Shown here: positions 45,880 to 56,475 of the stretch, piece after piece
Position numbering within the stretch: the first letter of the stretch is position 1
Layout: the number at the start of each line of letters is the position of its first letter
Origin: Sarocladium kiliense
Taxonomy: Eukaryota; Ascomycota; Sordariomycetes; Hypocreales; Sarocladiaceae
NCBI GenBank assembly: GCA_030734395.1
Contig: JAUZTG010000039.1
Span: 372,001-436,000 of the forward strand
Reading direction: 5' to 3'
Length of the DNA stretch: 64,000 nt
The notes under the pieces: generated by a model
Told to the model about the DNA's origin: nothing
The model's database searches: none
Seen by the model: the letters and a program-made list of their open reading frames with translations, nothing else
Position numbers and translations under genes: made by a program

Positions 45880-47164
45880 ATGCGGCTCCCGCCACCTGAG
45901 GTCATGCAGGCATGGCCGCCGCCGAACTATGACAACCCCGAGCGACGCGGCCCAGCAATGTTAATTGTGCAGCTCACGGTGCTGCCAATCGCCCTCATCA
46001 CACTCATCCTTCGAATGCACGTGCGGTTATTCATCGTGCGACGATGCCAGCTCGACGACTGGCTCATGTGCGTGGCCATGGTGTTCGGCATTGGTGTGAC
46101 AGTCTGTGTCATCATGGCCACTCAAATGTATGGCTGGGATGTGCATGTCTGGGACCTCAAGCCCGATAAACTTGCCCAAGGGCGACAGGCGTCGATAGCT
46201 GCACAGACCATGTTCCTCTTTGCTTCTGGTCTGGCGAAAGCCTCGATTCTGGTGTCGTATCTCAGGATCGCGCCGTTGGATTCTTGGTTTCGGCGCCTGA
46301 CGCATTGGTCAATTGCGTTGGTCGTCGCTTTGATTCCAATCTTCCTCATTGTCCTTTGGACGCAGTGCATGTGAGTGTTTCTGCAGATGCTACTTGACTA
46401 TATCCATATGCTGACATTCTGTAGCCCTCCGTCGGACTACTGGGACTTCAATGATGGTCATAAATGTATTGACGAAGGGCCGCCATTGATGTAAGTGTTA
46501 CTTTGCTTCTCCTGTGACCAAACACTGACCGCTGTTCAGGGCGCAAACGACGTTAACAGTCATCACCGACTCCATCGTCTACGTCCTTCCCCTGCCTACG
46601 CTTGTAGGAGTTCGCCTGCCAACTTTCCAACGTTTGGTCCTCCTCGGTGTCTTCTCCCTCGGCTTCATCGTCGTCCTCGCCGGCTGTTTCCGCACATATT
46701 GGATTTACGAGGTGGTCACCCAAACCTACGACGTTACATGGCATGGTTATATGCTTTGGATCTGGACAGCTGTCGAGGTCAACTCTGGCGTCATATGCGG
46801 CTGCGTGCCGACTCTGCGCCCGCTGTTTCAACCACAAAGGAAAAGTTCAAGTGGCACGCACGGAAACAGTTCGAGAGGCAGAACACCCCAGCTACCCCAG
46901 TACGGAAACGACGGTAATCGATCAAGGAACCAGGCCCATGGAGCTGGAGGAGAAAGTATAGAAGGCACGTTTCGTCGATTGCGGTTGGTTCTGGGCAGGA
47001 GGTTCCGTCCGAGAGCACAGTCGGAAAGCTTATATTCCGGCAATGGGGATGTCGAGCTCAGTCGGAACAAGAACTCAGCCTTGGAGACGGATGTGACGCC
47101 TGTGCGGACCAGTCCGCCACCATGGGGAGACTCGGAGTCAACATGTTTTGATTCGAATCGGTAA
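45880..47164 (+). CDS. PTH11-like / fungal rhodopsin-fold membrane protein
   Basis: Seven-helix integral membrane protein of the large fungal family that contains PTH11-related receptors. It starts MRLPPPEVMQAWPPPNYDNP. The next spans carry ITLILRMHVRLFIVRRCQLDDWLM, with the family's R-x(n)-DDW feature. After introns at 46373-46424 and 46492-46539 come DSIVYVLPLPTLVGVRLPTF and VEVNSGVICGCVPTLRPLF, the typical last-helix motif. No CFEM domain is present. The cytosolic tail of about 120 residues is Ser/Arg-rich and disordered. A start at 45859 would add seven residues. The role in sensing is inferred from the family, and the ligand is unknown. Confidence 0.85.
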
Positions 47165-47264
47165 ATATTGAAGGTGTATCATGACTCTATGACAGCGCTT
47201 GCTTTCTGCAGTCCAATTCCAGGATGGTATCTGCAACCTAATTGACTCGTTCTGTCTTCGTCTC

Positions 47265-47867
47265 TCATCCTCTCGATTGTGACTTTGGTCTCAGACAGTA
47301 GGCGAAGTAGTAGACATCCGGGTCCGTTGGCTTGAGCTTCGGCGTGGACACTTTGGCGAGAACCTCGACATCGAACGGCACATTTGGACCATCAAACCTC
47401 CATTGGGAGTAACTCAGCGACAGCCAGATCCCATTTTGTCTCAAACACGATCGGACTCCTTCCATCATTCTCTGGAACGGCTCGGCTCCCCCACAAGACA
47501 CGGCGTCGACGGTACTCTTGTCCAAGACGAGATCGTAAGCTTCCTCCCCGACCCGGAGCTGCGTGGCATCGCCAACCTCATACTTCATTCGCACATCCCC
47601 AAACGCCTTCTTCTCATTCTCGCGACCTCTTTGAATTGCTAGCGGTTCATAGTCGACATTTGTCACGTTCGTGAAGCCATCAGCGCGGAGGTGGTTTTGC
47701 AGGTCACTTGTCCCGAATCCAAGCTGCAGAATACGCGCATCAGATGCAAGATGGGAGATGTATGGCTTGCATATTGAGAGGAAGTCTGACGAGGATATGA
47801 GCCACTCGAATTCCGTTTCTTGCGCAAAGCGATCATGCCAATAGCTCTGCTTCTCGAAATCGGTCAT
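47265..47867 (-). CDS. Class I SAM-dependent methyltransferase
   Basis: Small methyltransferase, about 200 residues, resembling the eEF1A lysine methyltransferase 4 / ECE2-type group. It starts MTDFEKQSYWHDRFAQETEF. The SAM-binding motif is ARILQLGFGTSDLQNHL, followed by NVDYEPLAI (acidic ribose-binding Asp), YEVGDATQL and YDLVLDKSTVDAV, which is characteristic of this group. The frame is open to a Met at 48020, which would add a Ser/Arg-rich leader of 51 residues. That leader could be a mitochondrial signal but is unlike the family, so I prefer 47867. Single exon. Confidence 0.82.
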   Translation of the reverse strand: MTDFEKQSYWHDRFAQETEFEWLISSSDFLSICKPYISHLASDARILQLGFGTSDLQNHLRADGFTNVTNVDYEPLAIQRGRENEKKAFGDVRMKYEVGDATQLRVGEEAYDLVLDKSTVDAVSCGGAEPFQRMMEGVRSCLRQNGIWLSLSYSQWRFDGPNVPFDVEVLAKVSTPKLKPTDPDVYYFAYCLRPKSQSRG

Positions 47868-48468
47868 TTTGGAGGCTCTGGAAGGGAGGCAACTCTGCAA
47901 CGATGACCCGGAATAGTCACTTGTTGAGGAATTCAGGGTGGAAGGGGAGCCGACAGACCACGGGGTTCTCGTCTTTTGTACTTGACGTTTTGCTGACCGA
48001 CCGATATAAAAGTTTGACACAGACCCACGACTGACGCAAGACGAGCCCGAGGTGCGTTTAGTGTGTTGGGTCCCTTAACGATAGGCGAGAGCATTACCAA
48101 ATAATAAGACCATTTCTATGGCAACATAGAATGCATTGGACAAATCGGCACCCATTGAGGTTATGTGCGAATCTTGATTCTCTATTTGTCAGTTTGTTCG
48201 CAAGAAACTACAAGGCATCTACTTCGTTGCCGGGCACGCCAACACTGACCGCTGTCACGATCGCGTAGTCCACTTTGACCCTCAAAAGAACGTGTCGCTC
48301 GGTTTTTGGCGCGTCAAGATCCACGCATGGTGGGGTCTTGCGTGTCTGGCCATCAGGGGCCTCAGAGCATTCGTCGATTTGGAACTGAGCAAACTCGCAA
48401 CACTCGTATCCCAAGCTGGTATTCTGTCGCAAGCATGACGTGAAGGAAGGCTTGCCTCTACCACAGTA

Positions 48469-49299
48469 TCATACAAGGCGACTCATTCTCAGACATGCAA
48501 AGCAAGCTACAGCAAGTAAAACACCGCTCAGAAAAATGTCTCCGACTGAACCACTGCCCGGCCTTGTCGGATACGTCGTCTTGTCGTACGGGACCAGATC
48601 AAACGTTTTCGAGATAGATGACCAAGCAGTGGCTGCGGGTGCCACAGTCGTATCTGCCATACCAAAGCAGTACTCGAATGGAAGTCCGGTCGTCCATGAC
48701 AAGAGGTACGTGAGCCCGAGCGAGTAGGCCTCCAAGAGGCGGTGACGCCTGCCAGATCCGAATGCCGGTAGAGTCAAGAGGATGAACCTGTAGATGGCAT
48801 GCGCAAATACCCAGCTCTTCGAAGCAGCAGTGAAGACAAATAGGTTGTCATGAATCGCGATCGTCTTCCATTGGACTCCGTAGCCCTGTAGGATGATCCA
48901 CGCAGAGAGTGCTAGGCAAGCGACCTTGCAGAAGAGTCCTCGATACGTGTCGCCAGAAGGAGTAGCCACCATCATGACAATATTGCCGTAGACAGCGAAG
49001 TTGACATAGATGGTGAAGGCATGTAGCCATCTCTCCTTGGTTGGTCGGCTCGCTACGATGAATAGTAGCACGGAGCCGAGGCCTAGCGGAAGCTCGGCCA
49101 TAGTCTTGATGATTTCGCCTTTGGTTGACACTCTGTCAAATATGGCGATAACAGCGCTTGTGGTGAAGACGACCGCAAGGAGGAGTCCGGGCTTAGACAC
49201 GAGGCATCGGTAGGTGAGGAAAAGGACCACGCTGAGCGAGGCATTGAACGGCACGTCGACGTACGGCTCGAGGGCCGAGATTGTCGATGCGAAAAGCAT
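48469..49299 (-). CDS. Hypothetical polytopic membrane protein, 276 residues
   Basis: About seven to eight hydrophobic stretches (SLSVVLFLTYRCLV, GLLLAVVFTTSAVIAIF, LGLGSVLLFIVAS, LHAFTIYVNFAVYGNIVMMV, FCKVACLALSAWIILQ, WVFAHAIYRFILLTLPA, YSLGLTYLLSWTTGL, FLSGVLLAVACFACL). It starts MLFASTISALEPYVDVPFNA. No intron. Some membrane cyclases and integral membrane proteins of fungal secondary metabolism have this size and layout, but no catalytic acidic motif is evident, so I leave function open. Confidence 0.6.
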   Translation of the reverse strand: MLFASTISALEPYVDVPFNASLSVVLFLTYRCLVSKPGLLLAVVFTTSAVIAIFDRVSTKGEIIKTMAELPLGLGSVLLFIVASRPTKERWLHAFTIYVNFAVYGNIVMMVATPSGDTYRGLFCKVACLALSAWIILQGYGVQWKTIAIHDNLFVFTAASKSWVFAHAIYRFILLTLPAFGSGRRHRLLEAYSLGLTYLLSWTTGLPFEYCFGMADTTVAPAATAWSSISKTFDLVPYDKTTYPTRPGSGSVGDIFLSGVLLAVACFACLRMSRLV

Positions 49300-49769
49300 G
49301 GCTTCGCACTTTTTGAGATTGGTCCGGTGCCTTGTCTCATGGAAGCTCCTTCGCGAGTCGATGTGGTCGACGGTAGAATTCTCTCACCGTATTCACAGAG
49401 AAGGATTTCTGGATGAGGTCCCCACATCTGATCCTGGTAGCCGTGGTTGACACCGTCCAGCAGTCAACGAGGAACACCCTCGACAAATTAAGTACTCTTT
49501 CTACCCGAATCACGCAAAGCAGGGAACCATGCGCGTGCGATCGAAGCTGTGAGGGCGCCTGGTTATCATGCACTAGAATGACCGAAACACAGTAGATCCG
49601 GAATCTTAGGGCCAGTAGGGCCTACTTGTATTCACATTTCCCTACTGTAAGCCAGAAGTTAAGGTCCAAAGCGAGAGATCTTCGCAAAGGTGAAGCATCG
49701 ATGAGATCAAGGCTTGTCAACCACAGGCCTGTCTTAAACCCGGAAGAGAGCCCAGCTCTCGACAGATAA
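49300..49769. other. Intergenic region between two minus-strand genes
   Basis: 5' flank of the membrane protein and 3' flank of the SDR. No supported gene. Confidence 0.45.
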
Positions 49770-50912
49770 CTACCAAACACCTCGCTCAGCGCCGTGAACA
49801 CCGAACACGCTCCCGCTCGTGTACGAGAATGCCTCGTCGGCGAGCGCGACGAACAGCGGGCTAACCTCCACAGGCTGTCCGATCCGGCCAAAAGGTAGCG
49901 TAGCTCCAAGCTGCGTCATGTTCAGCGCAGAAGCTCCATTTGCGAAAGGGAAAGAGGTGTAGATAGCGCCAGGGGCAACAGCGTTCGATCGAATGCCATA
50001 GGGTGCCAACTGCATTGCGACGCTGGACATCAGGCTTCTCAAGGCGGCTTTGGACGCGGCGTAGGGAAGGGCATTTGGGGTCGGCACAGTGCCCTGTCCA
50101 GAGCTCATGTAAACTGTATGCATCAATTAGCTTCGATCATGGGTTGATCGCCGCAACCACTCACTCAATGAGGACCCTGGGCGCATGTGTGGTACGGCCG
50201 CCTGGGTAAGAAAGAACGGCACATAGAGGTTTGTCTCGAAGATACGATGGAACTCTTCCCTCGGGAGCGTCGTAACATTACGCCACTCAGGCCCAGCATG
50301 CACACCACCTCGTCTGTCGTCACGAGTGTCAGTCTTGGGTAAAAGCATGGTCCTGCTTCTGCGCTTACCCAGCATTATTGACGAGAATGTCGAGGCCACC
50401 AAGCTCTTCCACGGCCCGATCGACAAGTTCGTCGCAAAAAGTGGTGTCCAACAGGTTCCCTGGGATCCGAATCAAGGGCCTTTCCGGGAACTCCTCCAGC
50501 AAAAAGTCGGCCAGGTCCTGGGCGTCAACCTCTTCCTCGGGGAGGTAGTTGATTGCTACCGAAGCACCTTCACGCATATAGGCGATAGTGATGGCTCTCC
50601 CCAAGCCAGAATCTCCGCCTGTGACCAAAGCCCGACGACCTACAAGGCGATCGTGACCAACATAGCTTGTTTCGCCGCAATCGGGCATCGACTCTGGGGC
50701 GAAGTCGGTCTGTAGAATCGGCCATTCTGTCGTGTTCGGGAAGGCAAAGGTGATATTGTCGAAGCGTGTTACGGGGTTCACGAGCTGAGCTAAATACATC
50801 ATGTATATGTTAGCAATGGAATCCTGAAGCTTTGTTCCATCCAACATGATTGCTTACCCTGGCCTAGGCCGAACCTCAACAAGGTTACGATAGCGGTGGT
50901 AGTGGTCTTCAT
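49770..50912 (-). CDS. SDR of the YghA/GSP39 type with possible signal peptide
   Basis: NAD(P)-dependent short-chain dehydrogenase. Four exons join in frame. Exon 1 is MKTTTTAIVTLLRFGLGQA, which looks like a short secretory signal. Next come the extended leader typical of the YghA/general stress protein 39 group (SYVGHDRLVGRRALVTGGDS), NNAG, the catalytic Ser in YMSSGQG and YAASKAA. A TATATAAG box (gene strand) sits about 90 bases upstream of 50912. The C-terminus carries FGRIGQPVEVSPLFVALADE as in the family. About 310 residues. Secretion is unusual for an NAD(P)-dependent enzyme, so the first exon may instead be a mitochondrial leader or misassigned. A Met at 50981 extends it by 23 residues. 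Confidence 0.85.
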
Positions 50913-51914
50913 CGTGGGTATTGGTACGGTTGAAGTCGATGCTTGTTCTGTCCGGCTTTGTTTGACGAAATTGACTTGCAATTGTCTTTTCGTGAGCTCT
51001 TATATACAGTGGTGGACTTCTTCAGACTTGTACACAACGCATCGCTTGGTCCTTGTGCGCCGCATAGCCCCGCGGACGAAGCCTTGCGTTGGACTCATGA
51101 TGATGTAGATTGGTCTTCACTGGGCATGCTCAATCATTCGACTCTTCAGTCTATAATCTGTCTGGTGAACGCTAGACATCATATTACACGGCATTACTAG
51201 GGCACTGCTGCGCCAGCGCCTCCTGCTTGGCGGTTGTCAGCGATACTGGCTATTCCGCGGACCGAAGCGCGGACAATACCTCAGCCTTCAAGCGTCCACG
51301 AAACACGAACACCTCACGTCCAATTGGGGCATAGAACCAAAAGAAAAAGAAGGACAAAAAGAAAAGAAAAGAACTTATTGACTCGACTAAGTTCTTTCCG
51401 CACCATAGCTCCCCCGCGAAACGGACCAGTTGCAATGAGTCCCGCCACCGTCGAGTTTTCTCCACTATATTGTATGTGCGGGTAACGACACAGGTTGTGA
51501 AAGCCGTGAAGGCCGGCGATGACCAACTTAATAGGGTCTGCCTCGACGACGTCAGTTTACAAATGCTCGCTGCTCTTCGATGGCTGTTTGCTTGTTCAAT
51601 TCCCACCAACTCCTGGCGACTGATGGCCTTACTCTCAATTAAGATATACAAGACCAGAGCCTACGACGTGTTTTCACTAAAGCCGTGAGTCAATCCGGTG
51701 CTTTCCTGATGGGGAAGTTGTAGACCTTGGCACGAAGAATTTCGAGCTGCGTGGGATTACAAATGCAACGCGGTGAGTAAGACCCAGCTGATGACCACAT
51801 TGGAATGGTCTTCATCCTAGCTTGCGCTATAGCCATGAAATTGATCCTGACGGGAAAACACTTGCTCTATTTCTAATTTCTTCATTCTCAAGTCGCAAGG
51901 ATACCAGTGACAAG
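50913..51914. other. Divergent promoter region
   Basis: Between the SDR (-) and the transcription-factor-like gene (+). A purine-rich AAAAG-type tract lies at 51339-51374. No gene supported. Confidence 0.45.
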
Positions 51915-52844
51915 ATGCCTCGCAAGTTTCGCTTCGTCTCAGTTACCGACCCTACGCTTCCCGCCTCAGCGGAGACGCGGAAGACGACCCATTCACATGC
52001 CACTGCCCAAGTCCACGCGAGACGAAGACGCAAGCTATTGAATGAGTATCAGCGTGAAAGTGTACAAGTTAGACCCGAAAAGTACACCCTTCCCTCATCG
52101 CCCCGACCCGCAACCCTCCTCTGTCGCACGGCCAATGACAAGCGCGACCCATTCCAAAGTCTTGCATGCTCACTTTCGAATCAGGAATTCTTCCTGCTTG
52201 CCTACTGTACGCCCCTCTTCTCAAAGTGTTCCTGCAAGGCGATGTGTCTAATGACTAGGTAGATTGCCAAGTAGCAGTCCCATATGCCGCTGCCAACTGT
52301 CCTCTCTTCGACTATCCTGGCAACCACCAAAGCCAGATCCTGCAAGATTGGGTCGGTCTGGCTATCACAGACAGTGCGTTGCTGGTCGGTGCTGTTCTTC
52401 TCGGCACATGCAGATTCATCTTACGGAGTCAGCCGGACAATGCCATTGTGTTCCGGCTTGCCATGCAATACCAGCAGAGCAGCCTGCAGGCGCTGATGCA
52501 GACGCTTGATGGAGATGCTACCAGAGTCAGTGCACTTGCTGTTGCAAAAGCGATAGCACTTGTTGTTGACGCGGTAAGATAGAACAACCCCGGCCCTTTG
52601 CAGCAGTCTCTAACCATAGCAAACTATCCAGACCGGTACAGGCGATGTCGATACTGCTTGGATGCATATCAACGGGGTAGTGACACTCGTGGAGCACGGT
52701 GGCGGTTTAGAAACCTTAAGGCTACCCAAGGTTGTGAGGATGCTATGTCAAAGCTGTATACTCGTAAAAGGCCTTGTCAATCGCCGACAAGGACCAGTGC
52801 CACTTTGCGGCTCGAACAGATTTTACGAGCTACTCGCAAACTGA
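51915..52844 (+). CDS. Compact fungal transcription-factor-like protein without zinc cluster
   Basis: It starts MPRKFRFVSVTDPTLPASAE and continues TRKTTHSHATAQVHARRRRK, the N-terminal hallmark of a fungal group related to Fungal_trans_2 proteins that lacks a Zn2Cys6 domain. Exon 1 ends near 52207 (donor GTACGC). The frame resumes at an acceptor near 52264 (CQVAVPYAAANCPLFDYPGN, then DWVGLAITDSALLVGAVLLG). A second intron near 52574-52630 leads to GDVDTAWMHINGVVTLVEHG. The product is only about 270 residues, whereas relatives usually have 400-600, so the C-terminus may be truncated. Role in regulation is inferred from family. Confidence 0.65.
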
Positions 52845-53264
52845 GATCACTCCACTCTTTCAACATGTCTCCTTCATAGTGCTCTAGCCAATGACTGTAC
52901 ACTAAAAGGCAGCATGCCCCAGACGAGTTTCGTAAGGCTTTAAAGTGCTGACTTGTGTGCTGCTTTTTAACCCAAAGAAGTGCCAAGCTCTAGAACTTCC
53001 CTTTTGGGTTCCAAATGCCGATCAGGTGTACGAATCTCGTCTGATACCGTCCACGGAAGTAAGCTGCGAGAAGCGTCCCCCATGTTGTGTTCACGCACAT
53101 TGGTCATCAATAGGATTAGTTAGAAATCAACGGACGTCTTCTGGCGAATTGGAGAGAAGGCTCTCTGCCAGAAAGACATATAAGTATAGTCACCACTACC
53201 ATGCGCGACGTCTTTTGTTAGGTGCATTCACAACACAGCTCCCAAGTCAACTACAACAGGCAAG
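52845..53264. promoter_or_regulatory. Promoter region of the extended reductase
   Basis: A TATA-like ACATATAAGTATA lies at about 53178-53190, about 80 bases before the start codon at 53265. No gene seen. Confidence 0.4.
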
Positions 53265-54384
53265 ATGGCGACATCAAAGATACCTGATATGCGCATTCCC
53301 GCTGGCTCACTGGTACTGGTCACCGGAGCCACAGGATTCATTGCATCGGAAGTCATCAAGCAGCTTCTCCAACGTGGCTTCAGAGTCCGCGGCAGCGTCC
53401 GTGACTTTCACTCTGCCTCATGGCTGCTGACCGCGCACTTCGACGAATCTCTCAGTGGCCAATTTGAGGTTGTCGAGGTCCCCGATATTGGTGTTGATGG
53501 TGCTTTTGACGAAGCTGTCAAGGGCGTGGCTGGCATCCTTCACATCGCTACCAGCACTGCTGCTGGCAAAGATGGTGGTTTTGAGACCGACCGGGAGATA
53601 GCCATACCAACGACAGTCAAGGGCGTGAGCTCTATTTTCATCTCTGCCCTCAAGGAGCCCTCCATCAAAGCCTTTGTTTTCACGGGCAGCATTGTCGCGG
53701 CAGTCTTTCCAATCAAGGGGAACCATACTAAGGTTGGTCCAGATACCTTTAACGAGGCCGCTGTGAAGCTTTCACATTCTCCACCACCTTACGGACCTAT
53801 GCATGGTTTCAACGTATACGCGGCTAGTAAGGTAGCTGCAGAGGAGGAATTTCTAAGGCTCATGAAAGAGCATGGCCCTCATTTTATTTCCAACATCGTT
53901 TCTCCCTCGGGGGTCATTGGCGAGCCGCGGAACGTCAAGCATGCTGACGTCCACCACAACTGGGTCACGTCCCTATATCGAAGCGAAAAACAGCGACTGG
54001 ACGCATTCCCCTCTGGTGAGCCCATCATCACGTTCCAACACCGTTCAGAAGTACTAACACGGCCAAGCTTTCTTCGTTGATGTCAAAGACATTGCGCTGA
54101 TCCATATCGCGGCGCTGATCGACCCAACAGTCACCAACCAACGATTCCAGGCCTGGGGCATCGGTCAAAATTGGAATCTGTTCCTTGAGGTTCTGCGCGA
54201 GTTGCGGCCCCAGAAGCAATGGCTGCCTGACTTCCCCAACCCGGGTTTCCCAGATATCTCGACTGACCAATCTGTCGCTCATGGTCTTCTTAGCAAATGG
54301 GGCCAAAGGGACTGGACACCGCTGAAACAGACATTGGCCGAGAACTTGAACAATCCATACTTCAAGTTTGGAGTTGAGAAATAA
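53265..54384 (+). CDS. Extended SDR reductase (cinnamyl/methylglyoxal reductase type)
   Basis: NADPH-dependent aldehyde/ketone reductase of the dihydroflavonol-reductase-like extended SDR group, related to yeast Gre2. N-terminal cofactor motif LVTGATGFIASEVIKQLL. The catalytic region has FTGSIVAAVFP (Ser), FNVYAASKVAAEEEFL (Tyr-x-x-x-Lys) and VSPSGVIGEP. One intron (about 54014-54067) removes in-frame stops and restores AFFVDVKDIALIHIAALIDP. About 350 residues. Substrate unknown. Fungal members act on aldehydes and secondary metabolite ketones. Confidence 0.88.
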
Positions 54385-54559
54385 GTTCAGGACTGCCTGT
54401 TATTCGATTTGAGGGTCCAGATACGTCGCATGCGGATGGTACTGTAGTCACTTTGCAATGAACACAGTAAACGATGCCATCGATCGATTGATTGCGGAGC
54501 TACGTGAAAGAATATGGAAAGGTCAACTGTGCACATTCGCTCACTCTAGATGTCCTCCA

Positions 54560-55462
54560 TCACTGCCAGACCTTGAGGTACTTCATCCAGCCTGCTCGCC
54601 TATAGATATTCACCTTGTTACTGTCATTCACCGCAGCCCCAACCTCTGCGCCGTCCATTGAGGGATCAGCGAAGACCCGGAAAGGCTTCTCTCCTCTAGG
54701 TGCTGCCACCGCCTTCACGATCACTTCCGCAACTGAATTTGGGTCTGCGTCTAGTGGAGGCAGCTTTGCGGTTCCCTCCCTCACATCTTGGCCCATTTGC
54801 CGAGTTGGAGCCCCTTCCTCATCGTATTCTCCGGCGATTGACGCGATTGCCGGTTTCATCGCGTCGGTGAAGTGTGAAGTGCCAGTCACGAAGACTCCAG
54901 GTGAGACGATTGTGGTCTCGATGCCCCACGGCATCAGCTCATGGGCGTAGCATTGGGCCAGATGGTCCTGTGCCGCTTTAGCAGCAAAGTAAGCCCCGAG
55001 GTACGGCGATTTGGCACCCCAGGTTGATGAACTGCCAACCCAGATGAGATGCCCTCGTCGGGCCTGGCGCATATGAGGCAAAATGGCCTGGTTTAAACGT
55101 TGGCAGCCCACGACATTGACATCGTAAAGTTGCATCATTTGCTCAGGCGTGAAGGCCTCTGCGGGGCCAAAGTTCATATGACCGGCGTTGTGAATAACAC
55201 CATCGATCATTCCAGTCGCGTCGTTAAGTACACGTGCGACGGCTGCATCAACAGATTCCTGCGAAAGCAGATTCAATGGCACGGGCCGAATGTCGACATG
55301 GTGCTCATTGGCAAATTCGCGCAGGGACTGTTCTTGCGATGAGGCATTGCCGTCCGCTCGATACATGCCGGCGAACACAATGTGGCCCGCCTTCGCTAAA
55401 GCGCGTGCAGTCAGGTTCCCAAAACCCGTGGACGCACCGGTGATGAGGTACACCTGAGACAT
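54560..55462 (-). CDS. Classical SDR oxidoreductase, 300 residues
   Basis: It starts MSQVYLITGASTGFGNLTAR with the TGxxxGxG motif. Later come HNAGHMNFGPAEAFTP, the catalytic Ser in WVGSSSTWG, YLGAYFAAKAAQD (Tyr-x-x-x-Lys) and IVSPGVFVTGTSHF. The C-terminal part is long, as in retinol-dehydrogenase-like and bacterial oxidoreductase SDRs. Single exon. A Met ten residues upstream at 55492 is possible. It is convergent with the reductase at 53265, with 175 bases between stops. Confidence 0.88.
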   Translation of the reverse strand: MSQVYLITGASTGFGNLTARALAKAGHIVFAGMYRADGNASSQEQSLREFANEHHVDIRPVPLNLLSQESVDAAVARVLNDATGMIDGVIHNAGHMNFGPAEAFTPEQMMQLYDVNVVGCQRLNQAILPHMRQARRGHLIWVGSSSTWGAKSPYLGAYFAAKAAQDHLAQCYAHELMPWGIETTIVSPGVFVTGTSHFTDAMKPAIASIAGEYDEEGAPTRQMGQDVREGTAKLPPLDADPNSVAEVIVKAVAAPRGEKPFRVFADPSMDGAEVGAAVNDSNKVNIYRRAGWMKYLKVWQ

Positions 55463-56475
55463 TTCGACTTTTGTGTTCTTGTATGCAAGCAAAGCATCAA
55501 TTCACGTAGTATGTGTTGGCAGAAGAACCTGCGATACTAAGCCAGACATGAGAGTTGATTGTGCTCGCAGGAGTCCCTGAGAGCATGTCTATATAGTCTG
55601 CATCACGAAAGCCTTAACGGATCTTGAGCTTCGATGATCGGTTTTATGGGATTCTTGTATCACACTTAATCCCGACGTGGCGACACACAACACCCCGCTT
55701 ACCTTTCATGTGAATAGGAGGGCATCCTCGCCGCAGCCACACAGCTTTGCTTAGCCCTCAGGCCCGACACTTCCGAAGATTTGACATTTTAGACCTAGGC
55801 ACAGGCAAGCGTCGATGAGGCGCATTTGCTGCCATCTTGTGTGTCAAGCATCTTGCACATTGAACAAGCCGGATGCCCGTAACACGTCGGAGTAACATCA
55901 GAAACACAAGCCCGTCAGATTTCAGACTATAGCTTCGTTTAAGTCCGAACTGAATGGTAGTTGTTCGGTATCGGATGTGACACGATGGGTAACCGAATCC
56001 CAATGAACCGTCGCTTGCCCCAAAGCATCAAAGTTATAAGACTTTCGATCAAACGTGAAGCATCCGACACCATTGTCACAACAGTTTCCCAACAGCGCCC
56101 CTGCAACAGCAAAGGAAGCCCATAAAAATGGGCTGTAAGCTCAACAAAGATTTTATCGAACAGGTTGGAATTTCTTTTACGGCTTTCTGGGTAAAAGCAT
56201 CTCTCACGATGTTTGAAGTCAAGGCTTTATCATCCAGGGTAGCGACAGACTCGGATACGGAGATCCACGAACAAAACAGTGACCATCTGACCTACATTCC
56301 ACTCATAAGCCACACGAAGCGACTGATTAAGAACGGAATTCGAGAATAATAGATGGCTCAAGCCACATGGCGAGAAACACATGTCACGCTCACTTCAACA
56401 AAATTAATGTCTCATGTCATTTCGGGCATGTTAAGCTCATGAGCGCAGATAGACACAATCGAATTAAAACACAGC
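55463..56475. other. Intergenic region
   Basis: No gene supported. A 73-codon frame at 56128-56349 (MGCKLNKDFIEQVGISFTAF) follows a plausible leader but has no family and is too short to trust. Confidence 0.4.
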
